From JAEUIT01 sp044220875 (GTDB taxonomy: Bacteria; Planctomycetota; Phycisphaerae; Phycisphaerales; SM1A02), in contig JBGAQH010000002.1 in NCBI GenBank assembly GCA_044220875.1, positions 310,001 to 374,000 of the forward strand: DNA of 64,000 nt, in the 5' to 3' direction. The translations under genes were made by a program, and so were the position numbers. Numbering within the stretch: the first letter of the stretch is position 1; every line of letters starts with the position of its first letter. The notes beneath the pieces are model-generated. The model did not search any database, was not told the DNA's origin, and was given only the letters and a program-made list of their open reading frames with translations. Below are positions 53,365 through 61,685 of this stretch, piece after piece.

Positions 53365-54033
53365 TCATTTGGCAGCGGCGGGAAGCGTCTCCAGCTCCAT
53401 GAGCAGCTCGCCCTCGCGCACCTCGAGGTCGCGGAGGCGCAGGCGCCGGCGGTCCGCCAGCGTGAAGGTCGTGTCCACGCTCTCGCCGCGCAGCAGCGGG
53501 AGGAGCACCGACCGGAGATCGCCCTCGCCCCTCCCGAACGCTTCGATCACGGTCCGCACCGTGCCCTCGGTCAGGAACGGGACCGGCAGCCGGCCCAGCC
53601 GCACCGAACCGAGATTCGGCTGCAGCCGCTGGTCCGCGACCGTCGGCCGGAGGCTCGCGACGACGACGGAGGGAAGGTCGGCCGCCGTCGTCGCGACCTC
53701 GACGGTGTCCTCCGAGAAGTGCACCTGCACGTCGCCGAGGCGCTCGACGCCGACGTGCTCGCACCAGAGCGGCAGCCGCGCCGCGAGCCAGGCGTTCACG
53801 TCCTCCTCGCGGAGCCGAATCGCCCACGGTCCCGGCTCCGACCGGATGCGGTAGATCTCGCTCACGCATCCCTGCTCGAAGCGCTCGCCGGTGCGGCCGA
53901 GGGCGTCGCTCATCGACAGCGACGGGGACCACCACGCCGGGGGACGAAGCTCGACGACGACCGCCAGGGCCAGCAGGCAGATCACCGTGCCGACGGACAG
54001 CAGGAGCGGCCGCAGCGAGCGTCGGCTGCTCAC
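53365..54033 (-). CDS. Membrane-anchored protein of unknown function, last gene of the ketosynthase operon
   Basis: This 222-residue protein has one N-terminal helix (about 9-30: LLLSVGTVICLLALAVVVEL) and an extracytoplasmic domain with EEDVNAWLAARLPLW and SVVVASLRPTVADQRLQP. The C-terminus ends LRDLEVREGELLMELETLP. The shape recalls lipid-binding DUF2140/AsmA-like exported domains, but that is only an impression. The GTG at 54033 overlaps the stop of the ketosynthase by 4 bases (GTGA), with GGTGGA six bases upstream, so translation is coupled. A GTG at 54042 is also possible. A role in export or handling of the product made by the ketosynthases is inferred. Confidence 0.65.
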   Translation of the reverse strand: MSSRRSLRPLLLSVGTVICLLALAVVVELRPPAWWSPSLSMSDALGRTGERFEQGCVSEIYRIRSEPGPWAIRLREEDVNAWLAARLPLWCEHVGVERLGDVQVHFSEDTVEVATTAADLPSVVVASLRPTVADQRLQPNLGSVRLGRLPVPFLTEGTVRTVIEAFGRGEGDLRSVLLPLLRGESVDTTFTLADRRRLRLRDLEVREGELLMELETLPAAAK

Positions 54034-55352
54034 CCGTTCCACCGCGAGACGATCAGCGTGTCATTCTGTCCGCCGAACCCGAAGGAGTTCGAGAGGCAGA
54101 GGTCGACCTTCGCCTTGCGAGCGACGTTCGGCACGTAGTCGAGGTCGAGGGCCGGATCGGGCGTGTTGTAGTTGATCGTCGGCGGCAGCATGCCCGACTC
54201 GATCGCGAGGACGCAGGTGATGAGCTCGACCGCGCCGGCCGCTGCGATCAGGTGGCCCATCATGCTCTTCACCGAGCTCATCGGGATGTCCTTCGCAAGC
54301 GGACCGAAGACCCGCTTCACGGCGAGCGTCTCGATCGAGTCGTTCTCCTTGGTGCCGGTGCCGTGGGCGCTGATGTAGTCGATCGGGGCCCGACCGTCGC
54401 CGCGCCTTCCGGACGGATCGATGCCCGCCTGCCGGAGGGCCATCGACATCGCCGCTGCGGCGCCGCGCCCCTCCGGCTGGATGTCGGTGATGCGGAAGGC
54501 GTCGGCGCTCGAGCCGTACCCTAACACTTCGGCCACCGGCTTCGCCCCGCGGGCCAGCGCGTGGTCCAGGGTCTCGAGGATGACCATGCCCGAGCCCTCG
54601 CCCATCACGAAGCCGTCGCGGTCGCGATCGAAGGGGCGGCTCGCCCTGGTCGGATCGCCCTTGCTCGTCGAGAGCGCGGTGAGCCGGTTGAAGCCGGTGA
54701 CGCCGAGCATGTGGATCATGGTGTGCGTGCCGCCGGCCATCATGAGGTCGGTGTCGCCGCGCTTCAGGATCGTGCACGCCTCGCCGATCGCCTGGGTGCT
54801 CGCGGCGCAGGCCGTGAGGCAGTTGTACGCCGGCCCGCGCAGCCCGAATTCGCGGGCCAGGTGCGAGACCGGCATGTTCGGCTCCTGCTCGATCTCGCGC
54901 ATCGCGGTCATCTCGCGGAGCGCCGCGGCGGCCCAGCGCTGACCGTCGATCCGCTGCGCCGCCGCGTCCCATCCGGCGATGTTCGCGGCGACGTAGTGCT
55001 CGGTGTCGAGGACCCCCTCGCCCGCGCCGAGGTAGATGCCCGCGCGGCGCCGATTGAGTCCTGCGAAGCCCGAGAGTCCCGCCTGTTCCCATGCCTGACG
55101 CGCCGCGCCCAGGGCGAAGCAGGTGTTGAGCCCCGCGGTCGCGTGGACCGCCGGATCGCGCACGTAGTCGGCGACGTTGAAGTTGCGGACCTGGGCGGCG
55201 AAGGTCGTCGGGAAGGTGCGGGCGTCGAAGCGGTCGATCGGGGCCATGCCGGACTCGCTCCGCATGAGACGGCCCCAGACGGTTGTGAGGTCGTGGCCGA
55301 GCGGCGTGACCCAACCCATGCCGGTGATGACGATGCGTGGTGAGGAAGGCAT
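54030..55352 (-). CDS. Beta-ketoacyl-ACP synthase (KS-alpha-like, intact active site)
   Basis: This 440-residue thiolase-fold condensing enzyme has all catalytic residues: Cys182 in CLTACAASTQ, His330 in SAHGTGT, Lys362 and His367 in SVKSMMGHL. The FabF-type C-terminus NSFGFGGQN is present. It extends an acyl-ACP with malonyl-ACP. It follows the paralogous inactive partner by 7 bases and overlaps the third gene, forming an operon. The pairing suggests a KS/chain-length-factor heterodimer for a specialised acyl or polyketide chain, not routine FabF; no ACP gene is in the window. Confidence 0.9.
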   Translation of the reverse strand: MPSSPRIVITGMGWVTPLGHDLTTVWGRLMRSESGMAPIDRFDARTFPTTFAAQVRNFNVADYVRDPAVHATAGLNTCFALGAARQAWEQAGLSGFAGLNRRRAGIYLGAGEGVLDTEHYVAANIAGWDAAAQRIDGQRWAAAALREMTAMREIEQEPNMPVSHLAREFGLRGPAYNCLTACAASTQAIGEACTILKRGDTDLMMAGGTHTMIHMLGVTGFNRLTALSTSKGDPTRASRPFDRDRDGFVMGEGSGMVILETLDHALARGAKPVAEVLGYGSSADAFRITDIQPEGRGAAAAMSMALRQAGIDPSGRRGDGRAPIDYISAHGTGTKENDSIETLAVKRVFGPLAKDIPMSSVKSMMGHLIAAAGAVELITCVLAIESGMLPPTINYNTPDPALDLDYVPNVARKAKVDLCLSNSFGFGGQNDTLIVSRWNG

Positions 55353-55359
55353 GGCGTTG

Positions 55360-56703
55360 TTAGGCGACTGCGCGGAGAACGATCGCGGCGGTCTGGCCGC
55401 CGAGGCTCGTGGTCATGACCAGGACGTGCTTGAGCGACGCAGGCCGCGACGGCGCCGCGTTGGCGTCGAAGGGGGAGCCCTTGGTGTTGATGCGGGCGGG
55501 AATGGTCTGCGCGCGCAGGCATTGGGCGGCGATCGCGACGGAGAGCGCGCCGCAGCCGGCGCCGCAGTTGCCGACGAAGGGCATCACCTGCACGAAGGGG
55601 ATCGACGAGGCCTTCGCTCCGAACACCGTGCGAATTGCGGCCCCTTCGGCCGCGTCGAGCGCCGCGACGCTTGAGCCGAAGGGGACGATCGCGTCGATCG
55701 CGCCGGGCGCGATGCCCGCCTGCTCGATCGCGTTGGCGACGGCGGCCGCGATCTCCTCGCCGGTCTCGTTCACGACCGCCCCAACCGTGTCCGGGCAGAA
55801 GCACTGGGCCGCAGCGTAGCCGGCGATCTCGGCGATCGGCCTGGCCCCACGCCTCGTCGCCGAGTCGAGGGCCTCGAGAACGAGGATGCCGCCGCCCTCA
55901 CCTAACAGTCCGCCCGTTGCGGTCGCGTCGAAGGGGCGGACGAGCGAGGCCACGTCGCCGCCGGCCGGCGTCGGCGCCAACCGCTTCGCGAAAATCTGGC
56001 GGAGGACACCCATCGGATGCAGTCGCGCCTCGGCGCCGCCGGAGAGGCAGGCGTCGGCGTCGCCGCGCTCGATGACCCGCATCGACTCGCCGATCGAGAG
56101 CGCCGCCGAGGTCTCGGCGCAGGTGATCGTGTTCGACGGCCCCTGACAGTCATGGATGATCGTCACGTGACAGGCGAGCATGTTCGGCAGGTACTTCAGG
56201 AGCCAGAGCGGGGTGAGGTTGTTCATCCCCTGCTCGCCCCAGAGTCCGAAGCTGAACTGGCCGGCGCCGTCGCGGGCGGTGTAGAGGGCGCTGGTGAGCT
56301 CGTCGATGTCCGCGGCGATGAGTCCGGCCCCGATGTGGCAGCCGACGCGATCGGGGGGCAGGGTCGGCGTGCCGCCCTCCGGCGTTCCCTCGTGGGACTT
56401 GGTCACGAGCCCCGCGTCGCGGACCGCCTCATGGGCGGCGCCGACGGCGAGCTCGATGTCGCGGGCCATGACCTTCGTCGCCTTGCGGTAGCTCTTGGGG
56501 ACGTAGCTCTTCACGTCGAAGAGGTCGGCGGGAATCTCGGCGGCCGCGCTGGTCGGCAGGCCCGAAGCGTCCCACCGCTCGATGGACCGAAGGGCCGAGC
56601 GCCCTTCCACCAGGGCCTGCCAGAGCGGGCCCATTCCCACGCCAAAGGCGGAGACGGGCCCGAGTCCGGTGATGACGACGCGACGACGTTCGGGACGGGA
56701 CAT
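55360..56703 (-). CDS. Ketosynthase-like partner lacking the catalytic triad (KS-beta/CLF-like)
   Basis: This 447-residue KS-fold protein starts MSRPERRRVVITGLGPVS. Aligned to its neighbour and FabF, the active-site Cys is Glu197 (TITCAETSA; the visible Cys195 is shifted by two), the first His is Phe342 (VPFGSSV), and the Lys/His of KSxxGH are Met374 and Asn379 (MPFVGNCGAG). So it cannot perform the condensation alone. Type II polyketide chain-length factors usually have Gln at the Cys; Glu is unusual. It lies upstream of and close to the intact KS, which argues for a heterodimer. The product is unknown. Confidence 0.85.
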   Translation of the reverse strand: MSRPERRRVVITGLGPVSAFGVGMGPLWQALVEGRSALRSIERWDASGLPTSAAAEIPADLFDVKSYVPKSYRKATKVMARDIELAVGAAHEAVRDAGLVTKSHEGTPEGGTPTLPPDRVGCHIGAGLIAADIDELTSALYTARDGAGQFSFGLWGEQGMNNLTPLWLLKYLPNMLACHVTIIHDCQGPSNTITCAETSAALSIGESMRVIERGDADACLSGGAEARLHPMGVLRQIFAKRLAPTPAGGDVASLVRPFDATATGGLLGEGGGILVLEALDSATRRGARPIAEIAGYAAAQCFCPDTVGAVVNETGEEIAAAVANAIEQAGIAPGAIDAIVPFGSSVAALDAAEGAAIRTVFGAKASSIPFVQVMPFVGNCGAGCGALSVAIAAQCLRAQTIPARINTKGSPFDANAAPSRPASLKHVLVMTTSLGGQTAAIVLRAVA

Positions 56704-56799
56704 GAAGGGGGAGATGGTAGCGGGCTCGGGGGGCGATTGCCGCACGCCCCGTCCGCGACGCCCCACGGGGGCATCGGGCCTCGCCGACGGGCGAGGTCG

Positions 56800-58194
56800 C
56801 TAGCGCTTGGCGGCACGGCGCGAGATGAGCATCGCCATCTCGAGGGCCTGTTCGTAGTTGAGCCGCGGATCGACCTGCGAGACGTAGGCCTTCGAGAGGT
56901 CGACCTCGCTCAGTCCGCGGGCGCCGCCGGTGCACTCGGTCACGTTCTCGCCGGTCACCTCGAGGTGCACGCCGCCGAGGATCGTGCCCTCGTTGCGGTG
57001 GATCTCGAAGGCCTGCTCGAGCTCGGCGAGGATGTGCATGAACTTCCGCGTCTTCACCTGCTTGCCCGCCCAGTCGCCCTCCGCCGGCACGACGGTCTCG
57101 GTGTTGCCGTGCATCGGGTCGCAGCTCCACAGGACCGTGCGGCCCATCTTCCGGACGGTCCGCAGGAGCGTTGGCAGGTGCTTGGCGATCTTGTGGGCGC
57201 CGAGGCGGTGGATGAGCGTCAGGCGCCCGGGCTCGGCGTGCGGATCCAGCGTCTCGATCAGCCAGGCTAACAGTTCGGGCGTCGTGTCCGCGCCGACCTT
57301 CACGCCGATCGGGTTCGCGATTCCCCGGAAGAACTCGACGTGGGCCGAGTCTCGCGTGGCGGTGCGCACGCCGATCCAGGGGAAGTGCGTCGAGAGGTCG
57401 TACCAGCCGCTCCGGCGCGGGACCTGGCGGGTCTGGGCCTGCTCGTACAGCAGCACCAGTCCCTCGTGGCTCGTGTAGAAGTCGACGCGGTTGATCTGGC
57501 CGACCTCGCCGCCGGCGAGCGACTCCATGAAGCGGAGGCTCTCGCCGATCGACTCGACGATCCGCTGGTAGTCGGCGGCGAGCGGCGAGTGGCGCACGAA
57601 GTCGAGATCCCAGTAGTCGGGATGGTGGAGGTCGGCGAAGCCGCCGTCGACGAGGGCCCGGATGAAGTTGAGGGTCAGGGCCGAGCGCTCGTAGCCGCGC
57701 AGAAGAAGAACCGGGTCCGGCACCCGTTCCGCCGCCGTGAAGCCCACCTTGTTCACGATGTCGCCGCGGTAGCTCGGCAGCGTCACCCCGTCCTTGGTCT
57801 CCATCGCGTTCGACCGCGGCTTGGCGTACTGCCCTGCGAAGCGTCCGACGCGGATGATCCGCTTGCGCGTCCCGTGCGTGAGCACGAGGCTCATCTGCAG
57901 GAGGATCTTCAAAAGCGCAGTCGTGTGTCCGCTGTCGCAGGCGTCGAAGCTCTCCGCGCAGTCGCCGCCCTGCAGGAGGAATCGCTCGCCTCGGGCCGCC
58001 TCCGCGAGCTGCCGCTTGAGGGTCTCGACTTCACCCGACGTCACCAGCGGCGGGAGCTTCGCGATCGAGGCGACCACCGACTCGGCTGCGCCGGGTTCGG
58101 GATAGTCGGGCTGCTGGTCCGCCCGAAATGCCTTCCATGAGGTCGGGGACCAGGGGCGATCGGGCTGCACGGCTGCTGGCGGTGAGGTGGACAT
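56800..58194 (-). CDS. aroG: Class II 3-deoxy-7-phosphoheptulonate synthase
   Basis: The first enzyme of the shikimate pathway, joining phosphoenolpyruvate and erythrose 4-phosphate. Its 464 residues are of the plant-like (class II) type. Motifs: LLQGGDCAESF, KPRSNAMETKDGVTLPSYRG, LTLIHRLGAHKIAKHLP, WSCDPMHGNTE and GGVHLEVTGENVTECTGGA. Metal ligands are a Cys, His, Glu and Asp within these. The ATG at 58194 begins the natural N-terminus (MSTSPP). It is not the classical AroG of E. coli, and the symbol is by function. It is upstream of the KS operon by 96 bases, same strand. Confidence 0.93.
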   Translation of the reverse strand: MSTSPPAAVQPDRPWSPTSWKAFRADQQPDYPEPGAAESVVASIAKLPPLVTSGEVETLKRQLAEAARGERFLLQGGDCAESFDACDSGHTTALLKILLQMSLVLTHGTRKRIIRVGRFAGQYAKPRSNAMETKDGVTLPSYRGDIVNKVGFTAAERVPDPVLLLRGYERSALTLNFIRALVDGGFADLHHPDYWDLDFVRHSPLAADYQRIVESIGESLRFMESLAGGEVGQINRVDFYTSHEGLVLLYEQAQTRQVPRRSGWYDLSTHFPWIGVRTATRDSAHVEFFRGIANPIGVKVGADTTPELLAWLIETLDPHAEPGRLTLIHRLGAHKIAKHLPTLLRTVRKMGRTVLWSCDPMHGNTETVVPAEGDWAGKQVKTRKFMHILAELEQAFEIHRNEGTILGGVHLEVTGENVTECTGGARGLSEVDLSKAYVSQVDPRLNYEQALEMAMLISRRAAKR

Positions 58195-58201
58195 CGTGGG
58201 C

Positions 58202-58221
58202 GTCGCCTCACCAGAGGCGAC
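58202..58221 (-). promoter_or_regulatory. Leader hairpin close to the DAHP synthase start
   Basis: A perfect 8-bp stem, 58202-58209 with 58214-58221 (TGGT loop on the minus strand), lies 7 bases before the ATG. The 3' arm carries GAGG, the only ribosome-site-like bases near the start, so the stem would hide it. It could tune translation; no leader peptide with aromatic codons was found. Confidence 0.4.
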
Positions 58222-58714
58222 TGGAGAACCAGGGAAACCCGATCGGCCGAGCGTGCCAAACGGAATCGGAGGGCCGAACGGGCGCCCATCTCCGACGCCT
58301 CGCAGGTGCCACGCCCGATGCGCAGGGCCGCATCCTACCCGGGCGTCGGATGGCATGAGGTCGCAGCGGTGGCTGGCGCGGCCCCGCCGCTCGACCGCGC
58401 GATCGTTCGCGCCGCTCGTTCACGGACGTTTGGACCTCAGCGGCCGCAGCGCGCCGTCGGCCTGTTCTCACGAGCGGCAGGATGCGCTGAGCCCTCTCGC
58501 GGACGGTTCGGTGATGACCTCCTCGGGGTCTCGATTCGTCGAAGGGATCCCCGCACCGCCGCGATCGGGCCGCTCACCGCCACTCGGGTGAAACAGTCAC
58601 GCCGGGCGGTCGGACCCAAGGACGACGCGGCCGTGCGAACTCCCCCAATGATGTCGGGATCGATTCCGACCCCAAACCCGCTCCGATGCCGATAGAAAAG
58701 TGCCGTCGGGTCAA
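58222..58714. other. Intergenic region between DAHP synthase and tRNA-Leu
   Basis: About 490 bases without a supported gene. It should contain the aroG promoter and the tRNA 3' flank. I see no clear promoter pair, no riboswitch and no small RNA fold that I recognise. Confidence 0.4.
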
Positions 58715-58798
58715 TGCGGGCGACAGGACTTGAACCTGCACGGGTGTTACCCCATGGGAACCTAAATCCCATGCGTCTGCCAATTTCGCCACGCCCGC
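58715..58798 (-). tRNA. tRNA-Leu (anticodon UAG)
   Basis: On the minus strand: a 7-bp acceptor stem GCGGGCG/CGCCCGC, D-arm GCGAAATTGGCAGACGC, anticodon stem TGGGA/TCCCA with loop TTTAGGT (anticodon TAG), a long class II variable arm TGGGGTAACACCCG, a T arm with GTTCAAGTC, and A73 as discriminator. CCA is not encoded. It reads CUA (and by wobble CUN) codons. Confidence 0.96.
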
Positions 58799-58895
58799 AA
58801 TCGCCTCCGCATCGTACCCTTCCCGCCCCGGTCCTTCGGCAGAGCCCGCCGCCTTTCGGCACCGCTGCCGCCCCTCCGCGTGAGCCTTCGACACC

Positions 58896-59639
58896 ATGCC
58901 CCTCAGCCAGTCGGCCGCCGTCAACGTCGTTCCCCTGCTCGCCCGCGTGGTGCTCGCCGTGGTGTTCATTCCCGCCGGCTACAACAAGCTCATGAAGGAG
59001 GCGGAGTTCTCAGGCGACGAGGCGAAGCGCCTGCGCGAACTCAACGTGATCGCCGCGGCGCCGGATCGCTCGATGATCGTTCCTGCCGCGCTGGTGACGA
59101 TGCCGAGCGCGTCACAGTCCCCGTCACCGGGCTCCGGCTCGACGCCGCCCGCACCCGCCACGACGCCGCCCTCGAAGCCCTCGACCGATGAGGGTGCGCC
59201 GACCGCAAAGCCAAACGGTTCGTCGTCGCCCGCCGCGGCGCCGGGTGGCGAGCCGGTCAAGGCCCGCGCCCTGCACAAGGTCACGCTCATGGTCGACAAG
59301 GCCGGCTGGCCCTACCAGACCTGGCTCGCATGGGCCGCGGCCATCACCGAATTCGTCGGCGGCGTCTGTCTGATCCTGGGACTCTTCACGCGGGTCTGGG
59401 GCCTCGGCCTCGCGGTGTCGATGGGCGTCGCGTTCTATCTCACCAGCCTCGACGCGCTGGTGGCGACGAAGGTCTTCTCGATGCCGATCCCGGACTTCAA
59501 CAAGTTCGCCGCCCAGATCTCGCTCTTCGCGTTGGCCTTCGGGCTCGTCCTCACCGGCGCCGGCGGGGCCAGCATCGACCGGCGCATGGGGGCGGGAACC
59601 GGCGGCGGCGGCAAGAAGTCGCCGGCCGCGGGCGAGTGA
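58896..59639 (+). CDS. DoxX-family membrane protein with a low-complexity insert
   Basis: This 247-residue, four-helix protein starts with LLARVVLAVVFIPAGYNKLM (about 14-33), the DoxX N-terminal helix. A Pro/Ser/Ala/Thr linker (about 72-122) follows before the second helix (about 140-165, LAWAAAITEFVGGVCLILGLF), then two more. DoxX proteins are short (about 150), so the insert is unusual. Some relate to quinone or thiosulfate-linked redox. It is monocistronic and convergent with the next gene; an imperfect hairpin lies at 59717-59754. Confidence 0.82.
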   Translation: MPLSQSAAVNVVPLLARVVLAVVFIPAGYNKLMKEAEFSGDEAKRLRELNVIAAAPDRSMIVPAALVTMPSASQSPSPGSGSTPPAPATTPPSKPSTDEGAPTAKPNGSSSPAAAPGGEPVKARALHKVTLMVDKAGWPYQTWLAWAAAITEFVGGVCLILGLFTRVWGLGLAVSMGVAFYLTSLDALVATKVFSMPIPDFNKFAAQISLFALAFGLVLTGAGGASIDRRMGAGTGGGGKKSPAAGE

Positions 59640-59754
59640 TTCCAATGTGAGCGGTCCGTAGCGCCCGCCCTGCGCACGCGCCGTCCGGCGCGACACGCGG
59701 CTGCGTCCCTCGCCGCGACCGGCGTCCGGACACGATCCGCAGGACGCGTCCGGT

Positions 59755-60999
59755 CTAGTGCGATTCGCGCTGTCCGTCGACTGACCGCTGCACGCGAACG
59801 TCCCACGTCGGGTCGCCGATGTAGGTGATCGCGTCGCGATCCCAGAGAAGACCGGTCAGCTCCTGCAGCTCCTCGGGCTTGACCCGGTCGCCCACCGCCT
59901 TCGCCACGGCGCTTGCGAACTGCTCCGGTCGATCCTCGAGCCAGCCGTCGAAGGTCGCGTCGGCGAGCTTCAGGTCAGCAAGCTGCGGCCATCGCGTGCC
60001 GAGCTCGCTGATCATGGCCTCGTTGTTCATCGCCCACGCCTCGTTGAGCGTGCGCTCGCCCGGCGAATCGGTGAACTGCTTGAGCGTTCCCCAGCCGCCG
60101 CGCCCGAACCAGGTGACGACGACGTATCCGACATGGGCCCGCACGCCGAAGTCCTCGACCAGCGTCGCCGCCATGCTGTCCGGCCCGTTCACGTTGCCGA
60201 TGAGGCAGTTGCCGACGCCGATCCAGACCTTCGGCGACCTGTTCGTGACCGGCAGCAGCGTGCGGTCGCGGGCCTCGACCACGATCGCCCCGTCCTTCGG
60301 CCGCACCGATCCGGCGGGCTTGCGGAAGCCGAGCTCAAGGCCGCGCTCGGTCGCGTGGCCGCCGGTCATGACGATGTCGACCGGCGCCCGGTTGATGGCG
60401 TCGGCAACGGCGGAGGCCACGGTCGTCTCGTCGAGGGCCCGATTCGCGACGCCGCTCTCGTGCAGCGTGAATTTCCACGCCGCCTCCTCGCTCCACCAGA
60501 CGCTCTTCGAGAAGAGCTGCATCGGAAAGTCGGCGGTCCCTAACGCATTGCGCAGGACGAGCGGCGCGGAGTGCGCGGCGAGGGCCTTCGCCCCCGCGGC
60601 GGTGCGCGAGGTGATGATCCCCCAGCGGACGTCGGCGCCCGGATCCTCGTCGAGCTTTCGCATCGCCCGATGCAGTCCGCCGACGAAGGCCCGTCCGGCC
60701 GCCTCGGGCCGGACGACGACGGCCAGCGCCTTCGGCGCGAGCGGGGTCAGCGGCGAGATGAGCGTTTCGGGGTGCGCGGCATCGAAGGTGATGACCGGCA
60801 CCGCGCTCGCGCCGCCATGCTTGGCGACCAGCGCAGCGGCGACCTCGCTCCACGCGGGATCGCCGGCGGCATCCTGGGCGATGGCGACGACGAACGGCGC
60901 CGGCGCAACGGCCGGCGCGTCGGCGAGAGGTCTCGCCGAAACGGCTGCGTTCACGGAGAGCCCATGCAGGACCAGGGCAACGAGCGGCAAAGCGATCAT
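59755..60999 (-). CDS. Exported candidate His/Cys peptidase (clan CD-like)
   Basis: This 414-residue protein has a signal peptide (about 1-21). Two short motifs are spaced as in caspase/gingipain-type peptidases: His215 in MTGGHATERG after a beta-strand (VDIVMTGG), and Cys265 in WIGVGNCLIGN after another (VWIGVGNC). The rest has Rossmann-like alternation. I do not recognise the family directly, and the peptidase call is inference. It starts inside the stop of the upstream membrane-protein gene (ATGA overlap), so the two are coupled. Confidence 0.55.
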   Translation of the reverse strand: MIALPLVALVLHGLSVNAAVSARPLADAPAVAPAPFVVAIAQDAAGDPAWSEVAAALVAKHGGASAVPVITFDAAHPETLISPLTPLAPKALAVVVRPEAAGRAFVGGLHRAMRKLDEDPGADVRWGIITSRTAAGAKALAAHSAPLVLRNALGTADFPMQLFSKSVWWSEEAAWKFTLHESGVANRALDETTVASAVADAINRAPVDIVMTGGHATERGLELGFRKPAGSVRPKDGAIVVEARDRTLLPVTNRSPKVWIGVGNCLIGNVNGPDSMAATLVEDFGVRAHVGYVVVTWFGRGGWGTLKQFTDSPGERTLNEAWAMNNEAMISELGTRWPQLADLKLADATFDGWLEDRPEQFASAVAKAVGDRVKPEELQELTGLLWDRDAITYIGDPTWDVRVQRSVDGQRESH

Positions 61000-61544
61000 G
61001 CCGGGAGCGTAGCGGAGCGCATGCCCTCGATCGATGCAGCAAGTTCCTCCGCTCGCCCGCTCCCGATCATCACCTGCGAGCCGTCGGCGAGCGTCACCTT
61101 CACGCCGCGGTTGCCCGAGACGTTGTAGCACCAGCCGGCGAAACTCCAGCGGATCCCCCAGCCGCCGTAGTCCATGATCGGGTGATAGGTGACCGCGGCC
61201 GCGGACGCGATGTCAGCGAGGCGAATGCGTCTCGTCCAGACCGGAAAGAAGCGAATCGTCACGCCGTCGGCGTCGACGGTCGTTCGCATCGATATCGAGG
61301 CGAAGAAGAGCGGAAATCCGACGCCGACGAGCGCCGTGAGCACCCACACGGCCGCGTCGGATGCGGGCTTCGTGCCGACCGGCTGACCGAGGAGAATCTG
61401 GACGACGAAGCAGTACCAGACCAGTCCCGACGCGCCAACGATGAACGCGATCAGCCACCATTGGCGGAATCGCTGGATCTCGACAAACCGCGTCGTCGAG
61501 CGCTCGGTCAACGCATCGTTCGGTGCAGCAACGGATGCAGCCAT
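60996..61544 (-). CDS. DUF6141-like (PH-domain type) membrane protein
   Basis: This 182-residue protein starts MAASVAAPNDAL and has two helices (about 30-50: WWLIAFIVGASGLVWYCFV; about 70-92) followed by a small beta domain: SMRTTVDADGVTIRFFPVW, then GGWGIRWSF, YNVSGNRGVKVTLADGSQV. The NVSGNRGV stretch is typical of this bacterial family. Alternative starts exist upstream (61556 and beyond). It overlaps by 4 bases with the candidate peptidase gene. Function unknown. Confidence 0.72.
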   Translation of the reverse strand: MAASVAAPNDALTERSTTRFVEIQRFRQWWLIAFIVGASGLVWYCFVVQILLGQPVGTKPASDAAVWVLTALVGVGFPLFFASISMRTTVDADGVTIRFFPVWTRRIRLADIASAAAVTYHPIMDYGGWGIRWSFAGWCYNVSGNRGVKVTLADGSQVMIGSGRAEELAASIEGMRSATLPA

Positions 61545-61685
61545 GGAGCGCAGCATACTGCGACGGCGGGCGAGCCCGATGCGCCCCATGGCGAGCGAGT
61601 GATGGCGAACTCCGCGCTGGGCCCGCGCCGGCCTCACGCCATCGCCTCGGTCGCGTGCGTGGCGCTCGAGACCGAACGCCTCCCC

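Noticed and set aside
52706..54138. Long plus-strand frame overlapping mscL
   Set aside because: It is shifted relative to the MscL frame and its residues are Arg/His-rich; MscL is unambiguous.
55360..56703. Frameshift explanation for the missing active-site residues of the KS-like partner
   Set aside because: The frame is continuous, and sequence before and after each site aligns well with FabF-type proteins. Three separate substitutions are not explained by a frame error.
58222..58714. Possible second tRNA, SRP RNA or tmRNA near tRNA-Leu
   Set aside because: No T-arm consensus, no SRP tetraloop helix and no tmRNA tag were seen.
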